From the NCBI RefSeq assembly GCF_004570385.1, contig NZ_SPQL01000007.1, forward strand, positions 124,001 through 188,000: DNA of 64,000 nt, given 5' to 3'. How positions within the stretch are numbered: position 1 is the stretch's first letter; each line of letters starts with the position of its first letter. Shown one piece after another: positions 34,800 to 46,121 of this stretch. This DNA is from Blastococcus sp. CT_GayMR19. GTDB taxonomy: Bacteria > Actinomycetota > Actinomycetes > Mycobacteriales > Geodermatophilaceae. The notes under the pieces were generated by a model that was not told where the DNA came from, did not search any database, and worked only from the letters and a program-made list of their open reading frames with translations. Both the position numbers and the translations under genes were made by a program.

Positions 34800-36401
34800 G
34801 TGGCCCTGGCCAGCCCGTACCCCGATGTCGAGATCCCGGATGTGTCGGTGCCGGAGTTCGTGCTGGCGGCGGGGAGGGAGCGCCCGGATGCCCCGGCGCT
34901 GATCGACGGGCTCAAGGGCGACACGATCACCCACGGTCAGCTGTCCGCCTACGTCGACCGCGTCGCCGCGGCGCTGCACGCCAAGGGCCTGCGGAAGGGC
35001 GACGTCGTCGCCGTCTTCTGCCCGAACACGCCCTGGTACCCAGTGGTCTTCCACGGGATCGCGGCGGCCGGCTGCGTGATGTCGCCGATCAACTCGCTCT
35101 ACACGCCCGACGAGATCGCCTTCCAGCTCAGGGACTCCGGCGCCAAGATCCTGATCACGATCTCGCTGTTCATGGACCGCGCAGCCGTGGCCGTGGAGAA
35201 GTCGCCGGTCGACGAGGTCATCGTCCTGGACGGCATGGAGGGGCACGCGAACCTGCTCGACCTGCTCGGCAGCGACGCGCCGTCCCCCCAGGTGGACATC
35301 GACCCGGCGAACGACCTGGTCACGCTGCCCTACTCCAGCGGGACCACCGGCCTGCCCAAGGGCGTCATGCTGACCCACCGCAACCTGGTGGCCAACGTGG
35401 CGCAGACCCGGACGCTGATCGACCTGCAGGAGAACGAGCGGATCATCGCCGTCCTCCCGTTCTTCCACATCTACGGCCTGACCGTGCTGATGAACCAGGG
35501 CCTGGCGTGGGGCGCAACGGTGGTCACGCTGCCGCGCTTCGACCTGGAGGACTTCCTCCGGACCATGCAGGACCAGAAGATCACCCGGGCGTTCGTCGCG
35601 CCGCCGATCCTGGTCGCGCTGGCCAAGCACCCGATCGTCGACAACTACGACCTGTCGTCGCTGCGCTCGATCCTGTCCGGTGCCGCCCCGCTGGACGAGT
35701 CGCTGGCGAGGGCCGTGGAGCAGCGGCTGCGCAAGGGCGCCGACACCGGCGTCACCGTCGCCCAGGGCTACGGGATGACCGAGCTCTCCCCGGTCTCGCA
35801 CACCACGCCCGACCCGGGCCTCGAGCCGCCCGGTGCCGAGGGCCACGAGGTGCCGAAGGGGTCGGTCGGCTACGCGATCCCCAATACCGAGTGCCGCCTG
35901 ATCGACCCGACGACCGGCGAGGACGCCGCCCCGGGCGAGCGCGGCGAGCTGTGGATCCGCGGCCCGCAGGTCATGAAGGGCTACCTCAACAACGAGCAGG
36001 CCACGGCCGACACCGTCGACGCCGAGGGCTGGTTGCACACCGGCGACGTCGCGGTCGTCGACGACCGCGGGATCTACACCGTCGTCGACCGCGTCAAGGA
36101 GCTGATCAAGTACAAGGGCTACCAGGTGGCGCCGGCCGAGCTCGAGGCCGTGCTGCTCGGGCACCCGGAGATCGCCGACGCCGCGGTCATCGGCGTTCCG
36201 GAGAAGGAGACGGGCGAGGAACTGCCGAAGGCGTTCGTCGTCCGCGCCCCCGGCTCGGAGCTCACCGAGGACGCCGTCAAGGCCTACATGGCGGAGAAGG
36301 TCGCCCCGCACAAGAAGATCCGCCTCGTCGAGTTCATCGAGGCGGTGCCGAAGTCGGCGGCCGGCAAGATCCTGCGCAAGGACCTCAAGGCCCGCCTCTG
36401 A
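34800..36401 (+). CDS. 4-coumarate-CoA ligase-like AMP-dependent acyl-CoA ligase
   Basis: 533 aa of the ANL superfamily. P-loop-like YSSGTTGLPKGVML (about 178), GYGMTELSP (about 322), LHTGDVA (about 414) and the C-terminal catalytic Lys in KSAAGKILRKDL (about 519). It activates a carboxylic acid to acyl-AMP and then acyl-CoA. GTG at 34800 has GAGGAGG upstream. The substrate (aryl or medium-chain acid) is unknown. Confidence 0.88.
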   Translation: MALASPYPDVEIPDVSVPEFVLAAGRERPDAPALIDGLKGDTITHGQLSAYVDRVAAALHAKGLRKGDVVAVFCPNTPWYPVVFHGIAAAGCVMSPINSLYTPDEIAFQLRDSGAKILITISLFMDRAAVAVEKSPVDEVIVLDGMEGHANLLDLLGSDAPSPQVDIDPANDLVTLPYSSGTTGLPKGVMLTHRNLVANVAQTRTLIDLQENERIIAVLPFFHIYGLTVLMNQGLAWGATVVTLPRFDLEDFLRTMQDQKITRAFVAPPILVALAKHPIVDNYDLSSLRSILSGAAPLDESLARAVEQRLRKGADTGVTVAQGYGMTELSPVSHTTPDPGLEPPGAEGHEVPKGSVGYAIPNTECRLIDPTTGEDAAPGERGELWIRGPQVMKGYLNNEQATADTVDAEGWLHTGDVAVVDDRGIYTVVDRVKELIKYKGYQVAPAELEAVLLGHPEIADAAVIGVPEKETGEELPKAFVVRAPGSELTEDAVKAYMAEKVAPHKKIRLVEFIEAVPKSAAGKILRKDLKARL

Positions 36402-36420
36402 CGCGCACCAGCGCCGCGCT

Positions 36421-36466
36421 CAGGGCGCCGTGACCACCGCAACGTGCCGGTGGACGCGGCGCCCTG
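36421..36466. terminator. Two-part hairpin between convergent genes
   Basis: CAGGGCGCCG (36421-36430) pairs with CGGCGCCCTG (36457-36466), and CCACCG/CGGTGG pair inside the loop. It lies between the ends of the ligase and the membrane-protein genes and probably terminates both. Confidence 0.65.
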
Positions 36467-36484
36467 GTCGTCTCGGAGGCGGCT

Positions 36485-37399
36485 TCAGGACTGTTTCGGC
36501 GTGCGCTCGGGCGACGGCTGCCCGTCGGGAGCCGTGGCCCGGTCGGCCTGCGCGGGCGGGACCCACGGCGGCACCGGCGGCCCGGAGACCGGCGGCCCCG
36601 AGGACGGCGGCGCCCAGGACGGTGGGCCGGCAGGCACCGGCGCTGCGGGCACCTGCCATCCGCTCGGAGGCATTCCGCGGCGAGCGTCGGACGGACGGCG
36701 GATGGCCAGCACCAGCAGGACCACGCCGATCGCCAGGCAGAGCAGCCCTGCGACGAGGAGCCCCCAGCCGAAGCCGGTCAGCGCCGGGAAGGTAGCGCCG
36801 ATGCGGGCGTCCACGGACACCCCGGCCGATCCGTCGGCGTTCATCACCACGAGCATCCAGTCGCCCTCCGCCGGCACCCAGCTGACCTGCTCGGTGCCCC
36901 GGCCGGCGGCCTGGTCCGTCCAGAAGTCCTGGTCGCCCGGAAGCCCGGACGGCGCGCCACCGGGCACGGGGGTCCCGGGACCTGCGTCGGCGCCCAGGTC
37001 GTCGATGACCGTGCGCTCGACACCCTCCAGGTAGGCGGTCACGTCCGTCACCGGGGCGATGCCGATGAACACCTCGCTGCCGGGGACGGTCCCGGTCACC
37101 TCGATCCGGGCGGTGCCCAGCGCGGCCGCGAGGGGCACCCAGTCAGCGCCGGGGGAGAGCTCGATCCGCTCGCTGACGAGGGCGTATCCGGGCCCGGTGA
37201 ACGTGTCCTCGGGCGAGGTCAGATAGCCGTCGTCGCTGCGTTCGGTCAGATCCGCCGAGAGCAGGGCTCCGCCGCCCATCAGCAACAGGGCGGAGAAGAG
37301 CAGGACGAGCAGGCCGAGGACGAGCGCGATGATGCGGCCGGCGCTCCAGGGGTTCGGTCGCGGGGCTGGCGCCCAGGGGGGTTGTGGTGTCGCGGTCAT
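36485..37399 (-). CDS. Membrane protein with extracytoplasmic domain, unknown function
   Basis: 304 aa. One membrane helix at about 22-45, a polar central domain of about 150 residues (SERIELSPGADWVPL, WTDQAAGRGTEQVSWVPAEGDWMLVVMNADGS), a second helix at about 210-235, then a Pro-rich tail. The centre is thus probably outside the cell and both ends inside. GGAGGT before ATG 37399 fixes the start. No family recognised. Confidence 0.75.
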   Translation of the reverse strand: MTATPQPPWAPAPRPNPWSAGRIIALVLGLLVLLFSALLLMGGGALLSADLTERSDDGYLTSPEDTFTGPGYALVSERIELSPGADWVPLAAALGTARIEVTGTVPGSEVFIGIAPVTDVTAYLEGVERTVIDDLGADAGPGTPVPGGAPSGLPGDQDFWTDQAAGRGTEQVSWVPAEGDWMLVVMNADGSAGVSVDARIGATFPALTGFGWGLLVAGLLCLAIGVVLLVLAIRRPSDARRGMPPSGWQVPAAPVPAGPPSWAPPSSGPPVSGPPVPPWVPPAQADRATAPDGQPSPERTPKQS

Positions 37400-37659
37400 C
37401 GGATACCTCCGGGTGACCGCCGGGGCCGCGGGTGCCGCGGCAGGAGCCGGCGGACGGACCGACAGTGGCACCGCCGCACCGAGTCGCCCCGTCCCGGACC
37501 GTGCCGATCAGCCCGCTGCCCCGCACCGCGGCGCGTCGGCGCTCTCCGTCAGCGGATCTGGCGCAGGGGTGGGCCGGCGGCCGATGATTTCCCCCAGCCC
37601 GGGCCGTCTCAGCTGGGACGCCGTTGCCGGCGTCCCGGACCGCCGGAAGGACGACGACG

Positions 37660-37953
37660 ATGACCGACCCCCGCGCTCCCGGCCCCCTGGACCTGGAGTT
37701 CACCGCTCCCCTCGTCCAGAGCCCGTCCAAGGGCGGCTGGACCTACGTGCAGATGCCCGGATCGGCCGAGTGCTTCGGCACCCGGGGCCTCGTCAAGGTC
37801 CGTGGCACCGTCGACGGGCAGCCCTTCCGCAGCTCGTTCATGGCGCTGGGCGACGGCACGCACAAGCTGCCGGTGACGAAGGACCTGCGGCAGGCACTCG
37901 GCAAGCAGACCGGCGACGAGGTCACCGTCCACCTGGACGAGCGGCTGGCCTGA
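37660..37953 (+). CDS. DUF1905 domain protein, 97 aa
   Basis: Single DUF1905 beta-barrel-like domain ([65 protein letters not shown]). A longer relative with an extra C-terminal part is at 61017. ATG at 37660 is the first family-like start. The 260-nt gap before it (37400-37659) shows no gene. Function unknown. Confidence 0.82.
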   Translation: MTDPRAPGPLDLEFTAPLVQSPSKGGWTYVQMPGSAECFGTRGLVKVRGTVDGQPFRSSFMALGDGTHKLPVTKDLRQALGKQTGDEVTVHLDERLA

Positions 37954-37960
37954 AGACGAA

Positions 37961-38293
37961 TCAGATCGGCCGGCCCACGCGGACCAGGTTGCCGCTCGGG
38001 TCGCGCACGCTGAACTCCGCCATGCCCCACGGCTCGTTCCGCACCGGGGTGACCGGCCGGCCGGCGTCGGCCAGCCGCGTGTGCCAGCCGTGCACGTCGT
38101 CGACGTGGATGTAGCAGGCGCTGGGATTGGCCGCGGGATCCAGCGCGGGATGGACCTCGAGGTGCACGATCTCGCACCCGTCGGCGAGCACGAAGGCGTA
38201 CCCGTCGCTGTAGTCCTCGACCGTCAGGCCGGCGGTGGTCCACAGCGCACGCGCCTCCGCGAGGTCCCGCACCGGCAGGATCGGGATCGCCAC
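37961..38293 (-). CDS. VOC-family bleomycin-resistance-like protein
   Basis: 110 aa, one VOC domain (AIPILPVRDLAEARALWTTAG..., FVLADGCEIVHLEVHP, CYIHVDDVHGWHTRL, FSVRDPSGNLVRVGRP). Members bind bleomycin-type antibiotics or act as small enzymes. GTG at 38293 follows GGGGAGA. Convergent with the DUF1905 gene and divergent from the quinone oxidoreductase gene. Confidence 0.8.
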   Translation of the reverse strand: MAIPILPVRDLAEARALWTTAGLTVEDYSDGYAFVLADGCEIVHLEVHPALDPAANPSACYIHVDDVHGWHTRLADAGRPVTPVRNEPWGMAEFSVRDPSGNLVRVGRPI

Positions 38294-38342
38294 GGGTCTC
38301 CCCTCTCGTCGCCGGGAGGGTAGCGGTGCCTAGGGTCGGTCC

Positions 38343-39335
38343 ATGCGTGCGGTGACGATTCGCGAACCAGGCGGCCCGGAGGTCCTCGGCTGGGGCGAGG
38401 TCCCCGACCCCGCCTGCGGCCCCGGCGAGGTGATCGTCGACGTGGTGGCGACGGCGGTGAACCGCGCCGACCTCCTCCAGCGCCAGGGCTTCTACCCGCC
38501 TCCGCCGGGCGCCAGCGACATCCTCGGACTGGAGTGCAGCGGGATCATCAGCGAGGTCGGGCCGGGTGTGACGAACTGGTCCGTGGGCGACGAGGTCTGC
38601 GCGCTGCTCTCCGGCGGTGGCTACGCCGAGCGCGTCGCCGTCCCCGCGGGGCAGCTGCTCCCCCGGCCCTCCGGTGTCGAGCTGGCGACGGCCGCCGCGC
38701 TGCCCGAGGTCGTCTGCACGGTCTGGTCCAACGTCTTCCTGCTCGCCGGGCTCCGCCGCGGTGAGCGCTTCCTCGTGCACGGCGGGTCGAGCGGCATCGG
38801 CACGATGGCCATCCAGCTCGCGGCCCGCGCCGGAGCCCGGGTGTTCACCACGGCCGGGACGGCGGCCAAGCTCCACGTCTGCCGGGAGCTGGGCGCCGAG
38901 GTGGGCATTAACTATCGCGACGAGGACTTCGTCGAGCGGGTGGCGCAGGAGACCGACGGCACGGGCGTCGACGTGATCCTCGACAACATGGGCGCCAAGT
39001 ACCTGATGCGCAACGTCGAGGCACTGGCCACCGGCGGCCGGCTGGTCTCGATCGGGATGCAGGGCGGGACGAAGGCCGAGCTGGACCTCGGGAAACTGAT
39101 GCGCAAGCGCGCCTCGGTCGCCGCCACGACGCTCCGCTCGCGGCCCGCGACCGGCCCCGGCGGCAAGGCGGAGATCGTCGCGGCCGTGCTGCACGACGTG
39201 TGGCCCGACGTCGAGCGCGGCGTCGTCCGTCCGATCGTGGACCGCCGGCTGCCGATGGCCCGGGTGGCCGAGGCGCACCGGGTGGTCGAGGCCAGCGAGC
39301 ACATCGGCAAGGTCCTGCTGCTGAACGAGGGGTGA
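38343..39335 (+). CDS. NAD(P)H quinone oxidoreductase, PIG3 family
   Basis: 330 aa zinc-free MDR protein: RADLLQRQGFYPPPPGASDILGLECSG (about 42-68), NADPH motif HGGSSGIGTMAIQLA (about 141), DVILDNMGAKYL. It reduces quinones with NADPH. TAGGGT (38331-38336) ends 6 nt before ATG 38343, so probably leaderless. A similar gene (Rv3777) lies near bpa (Rv3780) in M. tuberculosis, as here. Confidence 0.88.
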   Translation: MRAVTIREPGGPEVLGWGEVPDPACGPGEVIVDVVATAVNRADLLQRQGFYPPPPGASDILGLECSGIISEVGPGVTNWSVGDEVCALLSGGGYAERVAVPAGQLLPRPSGVELATAAALPEVVCTVWSNVFLLAGLRRGERFLVHGGSSGIGTMAIQLAARAGARVFTTAGTAAKLHVCRELGAEVGINYRDEDFVERVAQETDGTGVDVILDNMGAKYLMRNVEALATGGRLVSIGMQGGTKAELDLGKLMRKRASVAATTLRSRPATGPGGKAEIVAAVLHDVWPDVERGVVRPIVDRRLPMARVAEAHRVVEASEHIGKVLLLNEG

Positions 39336-39392
39336 GGCCGCCGCCCGGCGGCCCCCGTCCGGGCGCCGGGGCCACCGGGCAGGATGGGGGGC

Positions 39393-39929
39393 ATGACTGC
39401 ACCCGGAAACGGCAGCGAACGCCCGCAGCAGGTCGTGGTCGTGGGCCCCGACGGGCGTCCGGTCGGCGCCATGCCGATGGGCCACGACGACGACGGTGAC
39501 GGCGGGCCCGGCATCGGCGAGATGGTCGAGCAGCCGGCCAAGGTCATGCGGATCGGCACCATGATCAAGCAGCTGCTGGAGGAGGTCCGGGCCGCCCCCC
39601 TGGACGACGCGAGCCGGAACCGGCTGCGCGACATCCACGCCGCCTCCATCCGCGAGCTCGAGGAGGGTCTGGCGCCGGAGCTCCGAGAGGAGCTGGAGCG
39701 GATCACCCTGCCCTTCAACGAGGGTGAGACGCCGTCGGACGCCGAGCTGCGCATCGCTCAGGCGCAGCTCGTGGGCTGGCTGGAGGGCGTCTTCCACGGG
39801 ATCCAGACCGCGCTCTTCGCCCAGCAGATGGCTGCCCGGGCCCAGCTCGAGGACATGAAGCGCAAGGCTCTTCCCGGGGGCCACACGCCGGGTCAGCCCG
39901 ATGCCCGCAGCGGCGGCCAGTACCTCTGA
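39393..39929 (+). CDS. bpa: Bacterial proteasome activator
   Basis: 178 aa (DUF2587). Helical core VRAAPLDDASRNRLRDIHAASIRELEEGL and FNEGETPSDAELRIAQAQLVGWLEGVFHGIQ. The extreme C-terminus is GQYL, the tail that docks into the 20S proteasome in Bpa. It forms an ATP-independent ring that opens the proteasome gate. CAGGAT 7 nt before ATG 39393 suggests a leaderless start; ATG 39384 is less likely. It implies that the organism has a Pup-proteasome system. Confidence 0.93.
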   Translation: MTAPGNGSERPQQVVVVGPDGRPVGAMPMGHDDDGDGGPGIGEMVEQPAKVMRIGTMIKQLLEEVRAAPLDDASRNRLRDIHAASIRELEEGLAPELREELERITLPFNEGETPSDAELRIAQAQLVGWLEGVFHGIQTALFAQQMAARAQLEDMKRKALPGGHTPGQPDARSGGQYL

Positions 39930-40047
39930 CGAGTGAACCGGCGCCACCTGCACGGGTGAATCCGGGACCGGGCGGTTTCGCCGCCCGGCCGGTCGACCAG
40001 TCCCCTCCGACGCGACCGGAGCTCCCGGTCGCTCGGACGGAGGAACC

Positions 40048-40317
40048 GTGACCACAGAGCACTCGACCACCCCCGCCACGCAGAGCGGGCAGAACGGCCT
40101 CGCGATCGCCTCGCTCGTGACCGGCATCGTCGGCGTCGTCTTCGCCGTCCTGTTCGCCGTCGTCGGGCTCGCACTCGGCGTGGTGAGTGTCGCGTTGGGC
40201 GCGATCGCCCGCCGCAGCACCCGGTCGGGCAAGGCGACCGCCGGCCTGGTGATCGGCGTCGTCGCGATCGTCGTGGCGATCGCGAACATGGTGATCGCCT
40301 ACAACGTCCTGACCTGA
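40048..40317 (+). CDS. DUF4190-like small membrane protein, 89 aa
   Basis: Short polar N-terminus, then two strongly hydrophobic helices (about 17-50 and 65-88) separated by the basic loop RRSTRSGKA. This matches DUF4190-type proteins. GGAGGAA precedes GTG 40048. Function unknown. Confidence 0.8.
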   Translation: MTTEHSTTPATQSGQNGLAIASLVTGIVGVVFAVLFAVVGLALGVVSVALGAIARRSTRSGKATAGLVIGVVAIVVAIANMVIAYNVLT

Positions 40318-40325
40318 GCCCGGGA

Positions 40326-40365
40326 CAGCGCGACGGCGCCACCCCTCGGGGGCGCCGTCGCGCTG
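40326..40365 (+). terminator. Hairpin terminator after DUF4190-like gene
   Basis: CAGCGCGACGGCGCC (40326-40340) pairs perfectly with 40351-40365, with a 10-nt loop. Confidence 0.8.
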
Positions 40366-40422
40366 GGTCGGTCCGATGGTGGAACCCACCGCTCACCCAG
40401 TCGGAACGGCCGCCCGCCGCGT

Positions 40423-40442
40423 CGTCGTCCGGCAGGACGACG
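40423..40442. repeat. GTCGTCC-GG small palindrome, copy 1
   Basis: CGTCGTCC-GGCA-GGACGACG, 8-nt arms, next to the 3' end of the HAD gene. The 24 bases from 40423 differ at only a few positions from those at 55014 upstream of larC. Confidence 0.6.
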
Positions 40443-40445
40443 GTG

Positions 40446-41249
40446 TCACAGCGAAGCGAGGAACTCCGCGACGCCGTCGTCGTCGTTGGTGCCGGTGACG
40501 TCGGTCGCGACCGCGAGCAGGTCGGCATGCGCGTGGGCCATGGCCACCGCCCGGCCGCCGCCGTCGCGCACCCACTCGAACGCGGCGATGTCGTTGGGCA
40601 TGTCCCCGAAGACCACGATGTCCCCCGGGCCGACGCCGTGCCGGGCGGCCACCTTGGCCAGCCCCGACGCCTTGGTGACGCCGGCGGCGGAGATCTCGGC
40701 GAGGGCGTCGTCCGAGGAGTTGGTCACCGTCGCGAGGTGGCCGGCGACGCTCTCGACGAGCGACACGAACTCGTCCCGCGGCAGGGACTCGTGCCGGGCC
40801 AGCAGCTTGGCCACCGGGGCGGCGACCATCTCCTCCAGCGAGGCGACCTCGACGCCAGGAGCATTCACGTCCCAGCGCGGCCGGTAGACCGGCTCGTGAC
40901 GGAACTGGTCGCCGTACTCCACGGCGAACCAGACGTCGGACCGGCGCCTGCGCAGCTCGGCGGTGACCTCCTGGAGGACGCCGGGCGCCAGCAGGTCCTC
41001 GTCCAGGATCTCGTTGGTCTCCAGGTCGAGCAGGATCGCGCCGTTGCAGCAGACCGCGGTGCCGTGCCGGAGGACCTCGCGGATCTTGTGCATCCAGCGG
41101 GGCGGCCGGCCGGTGGCCAGCACGACCGGGACGCCGTCCTCCCGCCACCGATCCAGCTCCGCGACGGTCGCCTCGCTCACGGTGTCGTCCCAGTGCAGGA
41201 GGGTGCCGTCCATGTCGCTGACGATCAGCCGCGGCCTCCAGTCAGACAT
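40446..41249 (-). CDS. HAD-superfamily phosphatase, Cof type (second of two)
   Basis: 267 aa. Motif I VSDMDGTLL, motif II VVLATGRPP, Lys in GVTKASGLA, motif [16 protein letters not shown], with a type C2b cap between. Cytosolic, probably acts on sugar phosphates or nucleotides such as FMN. Its ATG overlaps the upstream HAD stop by 8 nt. The two HAD genes and serS form one operon. The substrate is unknown. Confidence 0.88.
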   Translation of the reverse strand: MSDWRPRLIVSDMDGTLLHWDDTVSEATVAELDRWREDGVPVVLATGRPPRWMHKIREVLRHGTAVCCNGAILLDLETNEILDEDLLAPGVLQEVTAELRRRRSDVWFAVEYGDQFRHEPVYRPRWDVNAPGVEVASLEEMVAAPVAKLLARHESLPRDEFVSLVESVAGHLATVTNSSDDALAEISAAGVTKASGLAKVAARHGVGPGDIVVFGDMPNDIAAFEWVRDGGGRAVAMAHAHADLLAVATDVTGTNDDDGVAEFLASL

Positions 41250-42159
41250 CGAGGAGGACCGCCTCGAGGTACTGCGCGACGCCGTCCACGTCGTGCCCGC
41301 TGGTGAGCTCCGGTGCCGCCGCGCGGACGGCGGGATGCGCGTTGGCGACAGCCACCGCGCGACCTCCGGCCGCGGTGACCGCGGCGATCATCGGCAGGTC
41401 GTTGGGCATGTCGCCGAAGACCAGGACGTCCCCGAAGCCGACGCCGTACCGCTCCAGTGCGACGGCGAGGCCGCTGGCCTTGGTGATGCCCGGCGGCAGG
41501 ACCTCGATGAAGCCCAGCCCGGCGTGGGTGACCTCGGCGTCGGCCGGGTCGACGACGTCCTTCGCCCGCGCCAGCAGCTCGTCCTGATCCAGGGTCGAGG
41601 AGCGCAGGAACACCTTCAGGACCGGCCCGGCGGGCAGCACCTCGTGGCGGGGCAGGACGTCGGAGGGCTCGGGATAGGGCCAGTCGAACCCGTGCTGCAC
41701 CCGCAGGGGCCGGCGGGCCTCGCTCTGCTCGGCGGCGTCCTCCACGGCGACGATCAACTCGCCGGCGACGGCCTCGATCGCCTCGATCACGGCGGCCGCC
41801 TGGCGGCGGGGCAGCCCCACCGTGCGGAGCACCTCGTCGCGCTCGAGGTCGACGACGTACCCGCCCTGCGCGAGCACGGCGATGCCCCGGGCGTCGAGCG
41901 CCTCCCGGACGCTGTCCAGCAGGCGGGGGCCGCGGCCGGTCACGCCGACGACGGGGATCCCGGCGTCCCAACAGGCGGTCAGGGCCGCACGCGTGCGGGG
42001 GCTGACCTCCCCGGCCGAGTCGAGCAGCGTGCCGTCGAGGTCGGTCGCGACGAGCTTCGGCAGCCAGGCGTCGGCCACCGGGCCCTCGACCACGCGGTCG
42101 GCGCCGGGCAGCGCGCCGTAGGCCTTGAGCACCTTCGGCGCCGGCTCTGCTCCGCTCAT
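41242..42159 (-). CDS. HAD-superfamily phosphatase, Cof type (first of two)
   Basis: 305 aa with the same motif set ([42 protein letters not shown]), preceded by an extra 35 N-terminal residues. Clearly a paralogue of the next gene. ATG at 42159 overlaps the serS stop (ATGA), so expression is coupled to serS. Confidence 0.88.
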   Translation of the reverse strand: MSGAEPAPKVLKAYGALPGADRVVEGPVADAWLPKLVATDLDGTLLDSAGEVSPRTRAALTACWDAGIPVVGVTGRGPRLLDSVREALDARGIAVLAQGGYVVDLERDEVLRTVGLPRRQAAAVIEAIEAVAGELIVAVEDAAEQSEARRPLRVQHGFDWPYPEPSDVLPRHEVLPAGPVLKVFLRSSTLDQDELLARAKDVVDPADAEVTHAGLGFIEVLPPGITKASGLAVALERYGVGFGDVLVFGDMPNDLPMIAAVTAAGGRAVAVANAHPAVRAAAPELTSGHDVDGVAQYLEAVLLDV

Positions 42160-43451
42160 GCGGGCGGGACCGCTGTCCCCAGGTCCATCCCGGGGGTGAG
42201 CACCTCGACCCCGCCCAGCCACGGGCGGAGGGCCTTGGGCACGTACATCGAGCCGTCGGCGCGCTGGTGGACCTCGAGGAGGCAGGCGATGGTGCGGGCG
42301 ATCGCGCAGAGGGTGCCGTTGAGCGTGGCGGCGGTCTGCGGCTTGCCGTCGGCGTCGCGGAACCGGATGTTGAGCCGGCGCGCCTGGAACGTCGTGCAGT
42401 CCGACGTCGACGTCAGCTCGCGGTAGGTGCCCTGGCTGGGGAACCACGCCTCGATGTCGTACTTGCGGGTCGCGCTCGTGCCGAGGTCGCCGGCGGCGAT
42501 GTCGACGACGCGGTAGGGCAGCTCGAGGGCCTGCAGGAACTCCTCCTCCCAGGCGAGCAGCCGCAGGTGCTCGGCGGCCGCCTCCTCGGGCGGGCAGAAG
42601 CTGAACATCTCGACCTTGTCGAACCAGTGCACGCGGATGATGCCGCGGGTGTCCTTGCCGTAGGAGCCGGCCTCGCGGCGGAAGCAGGAGGACCAGCCGG
42701 CGTAGCGCCTCGGCCCGGCCGACAGGTCGAGCACCTCGTTGCCGTGCATCCCGGCGAGCGCCACCTCGGAGGTGCCGACGAGGTAGAGGTCGTCCCGCTC
42801 GATCCGGTAGACCTCCTCGTCGTGCTCGCCCAGGAAGCCGGTGCCCTCCATGGCCTCGGGGCGGACGAGCGCGGGAGCGACGACGGGGACGAACCCGGCG
42901 GCGACGGCCCGGGAGATCGCCAGCTGGGCGAGCGCGAACTCCAGCAGCGCACCGGGCCCGGTGAGGAAGTAGAAGCGGGCGCCGGAGACCTTCGCGCCGC
43001 GCTCCATGTCGATGGCGCCGAGCAGCTCGCCGAGCTCGAGGTGGTCACGCACCGGGAAGTCGTAGGCGGGCACCTCGCCGACGGTCCGCATGAGCACGGC
43101 GTCGTCCTCACCGCCGGGCGGGACCTCGTCGGCGACGACGTTCGGGATCGGCAGGTGGGCGGCGCGCAGGGCTGCGTCGGCGGCGCGCTGGGCGTCCTCT
43201 GCCTCCTTCACCTGCGCGGCGAGCGCCTTGGCGCGCTCCAGGACGGCGGGCCGCTCCTCCGGGCTCGCCCCGCGGACGGCCTGCGAGGCGGTCTTCTGCT
43301 CCCCCCGGAGGGAATCGGCGCGGGTCACGGCCTCGCGGCGGGCCGCGTCGGCCGCGAGCAGTGCGTCGACCAGGGACTCGTCGGCGCCCCGGGCCCGCTG
43401 GCTGGCACGGACGAGGTCGGGGTTCTCGCGCACGAGTCGCAGGTCGATCAC
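42156..43451 (-). CDS. serS: Seryl-tRNA synthetase
   Basis: 431 aa. N-terminal coiled-coil arm (about 30-105), then the class II core: motif 2 [28 protein letters not shown] (near 255) and motif 3 [17 protein letters not shown] (near 380). Charges tRNA-Ser. GTG at 43451; TACGAT on the minus strand ends 6 nt before it, so a leaderless message is likely. Confidence 0.97.
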   Translation of the reverse strand: MIDLRLVRENPDLVRASQRARGADESLVDALLAADAARREAVTRADSLRGEQKTASQAVRGASPEERPAVLERAKALAAQVKEAEDAQRAADAALRAAHLPIPNVVADEVPPGGEDDAVLMRTVGEVPAYDFPVRDHLELGELLGAIDMERGAKVSGARFYFLTGPGALLEFALAQLAISRAVAAGFVPVVAPALVRPEAMEGTGFLGEHDEEVYRIERDDLYLVGTSEVALAGMHGNEVLDLSAGPRRYAGWSSCFRREAGSYGKDTRGIIRVHWFDKVEMFSFCPPEEAAAEHLRLLAWEEEFLQALELPYRVVDIAAGDLGTSATRKYDIEAWFPSQGTYRELTSTSDCTTFQARRLNIRFRDADGKPQTAATLNGTLCAIARTIACLLEVHQRADGSMYVPKALRPWLGGVEVLTPGMDLGTAVPPA

Positions 43452-43501
43452 CCCCCGATCGTAGGTGGCGGGATGTGCTCGCCCCCGTTGGTGTTCCCGC
43501 A

Positions 43502-43523
43502 TTGGTCTGGTCAACCAGACCAA
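43502..43523. promoter_or_regulatory. Operator of the VapBC-type module
   Basis: TTGGTCTGGT (43502-43511) and ACCAGACCAA (43514-43523), perfect 10-nt arms with a 2-nt spacer. It lies 8 nt upstream of a -10-like TACCGT (43531-43536), fitting autorepression by the antitoxin-toxin complex. Confidence 0.7.
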
Positions 43524-43542
43524 CCAGCGTTACCGTTCTCGT

Positions 43543-45631
<2,089 letters not shown>

Positions 45632-45686
45632 CGGCGATCGCCCCGGAGCCGGCTCGGCCGGTGGGCACGTCGACGACGGCGATCCG

Positions 45687-46034
45687 GTGAGGCCCGTCCC
45701 CCGTCAGCAGTTCGAGGAGCTGGTCGCCGACGCTCTCGACGAGGTGCCGGCGGAGCTGATGGAGCTGCTGGACAACGTCGTCGTCCTGGTGGAGGACCGG
45801 AATCCGGAGGAGCCGGACCTGCTGGGTCTCTACGAGGGCCACGCGCTGACCGAGCGCGGCTGGCACTACGGCGGCGACCTGCCGGACCGGATCATGATCT
45901 ACCGCGAGGCCATCTGCGACATCTGCCAGACGGAGGACGACGTCGTCGAGGAGGTCCTGATCACCGTCGTGCACGAGATCGCGCACCACTTCGGGATCGA
46001 CGACGACCGGCTGCACGAGCTCGGCTGGTCCTGA
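45687..46034 (+). CDS. Zincin-like metallopeptidase-family protein
   Basis: 115 aa (MTH865/DUF3140-like zincin group PF06262). The metal site HEIAHHFGIDDDRLHELGW (H-E-x2-H-H plus a downstream acidic residue) is at the C-terminus. Conserved LLGLYEGHALTERGW lies near residue 45. Substrate unknown. The stop is 2 nt before a palindrome pair. Confidence 0.85.
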   Translation: MRPVPRQQFEELVADALDEVPAELMELLDNVVVLVEDRNPEEPDLLGLYEGHALTERGWHYGGDLPDRIMIYREAICDICQTEDDVVEEVLITVVHEIAHHFGIDDDRLHELGWS

Positions 46035-46035
46035 T

Positions 46036-46092
46036 CCGCTTTCGGTACCGGAAGCGGCGGTGGCCGCTCCCGCTTTCGGTACCGAAAGCGGG
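46036..46092. repeat. Paired KpnI-centred palindromes, copy 6
   Basis: A 22-nt copy with one mismatch (46036-46057) and a perfect 24-nt palindrome (46069-46092), both with core TTTCGGTACCG(A/G)AA. It starts 2 nt after the metallopeptidase stop and precedes the promoter of the GroES-like gene. Confidence 0.87.
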
Positions 46093-46121
46093 AGGGGTGG
46101 GGCCGGGTAGCGTTTCGCTAC

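Noticed and set aside
37743-40289. 848-codon minus frame over the DUF1905, PIG3 and bpa genes
   Set aside because: Antisense shadow with no domain; the plus-strand genes are recognisable.
43465-43542. Upstream start for the VapB antitoxin
   Set aside because: It would run through the operator and the -10 box; the conserved Phd core begins after 43561.
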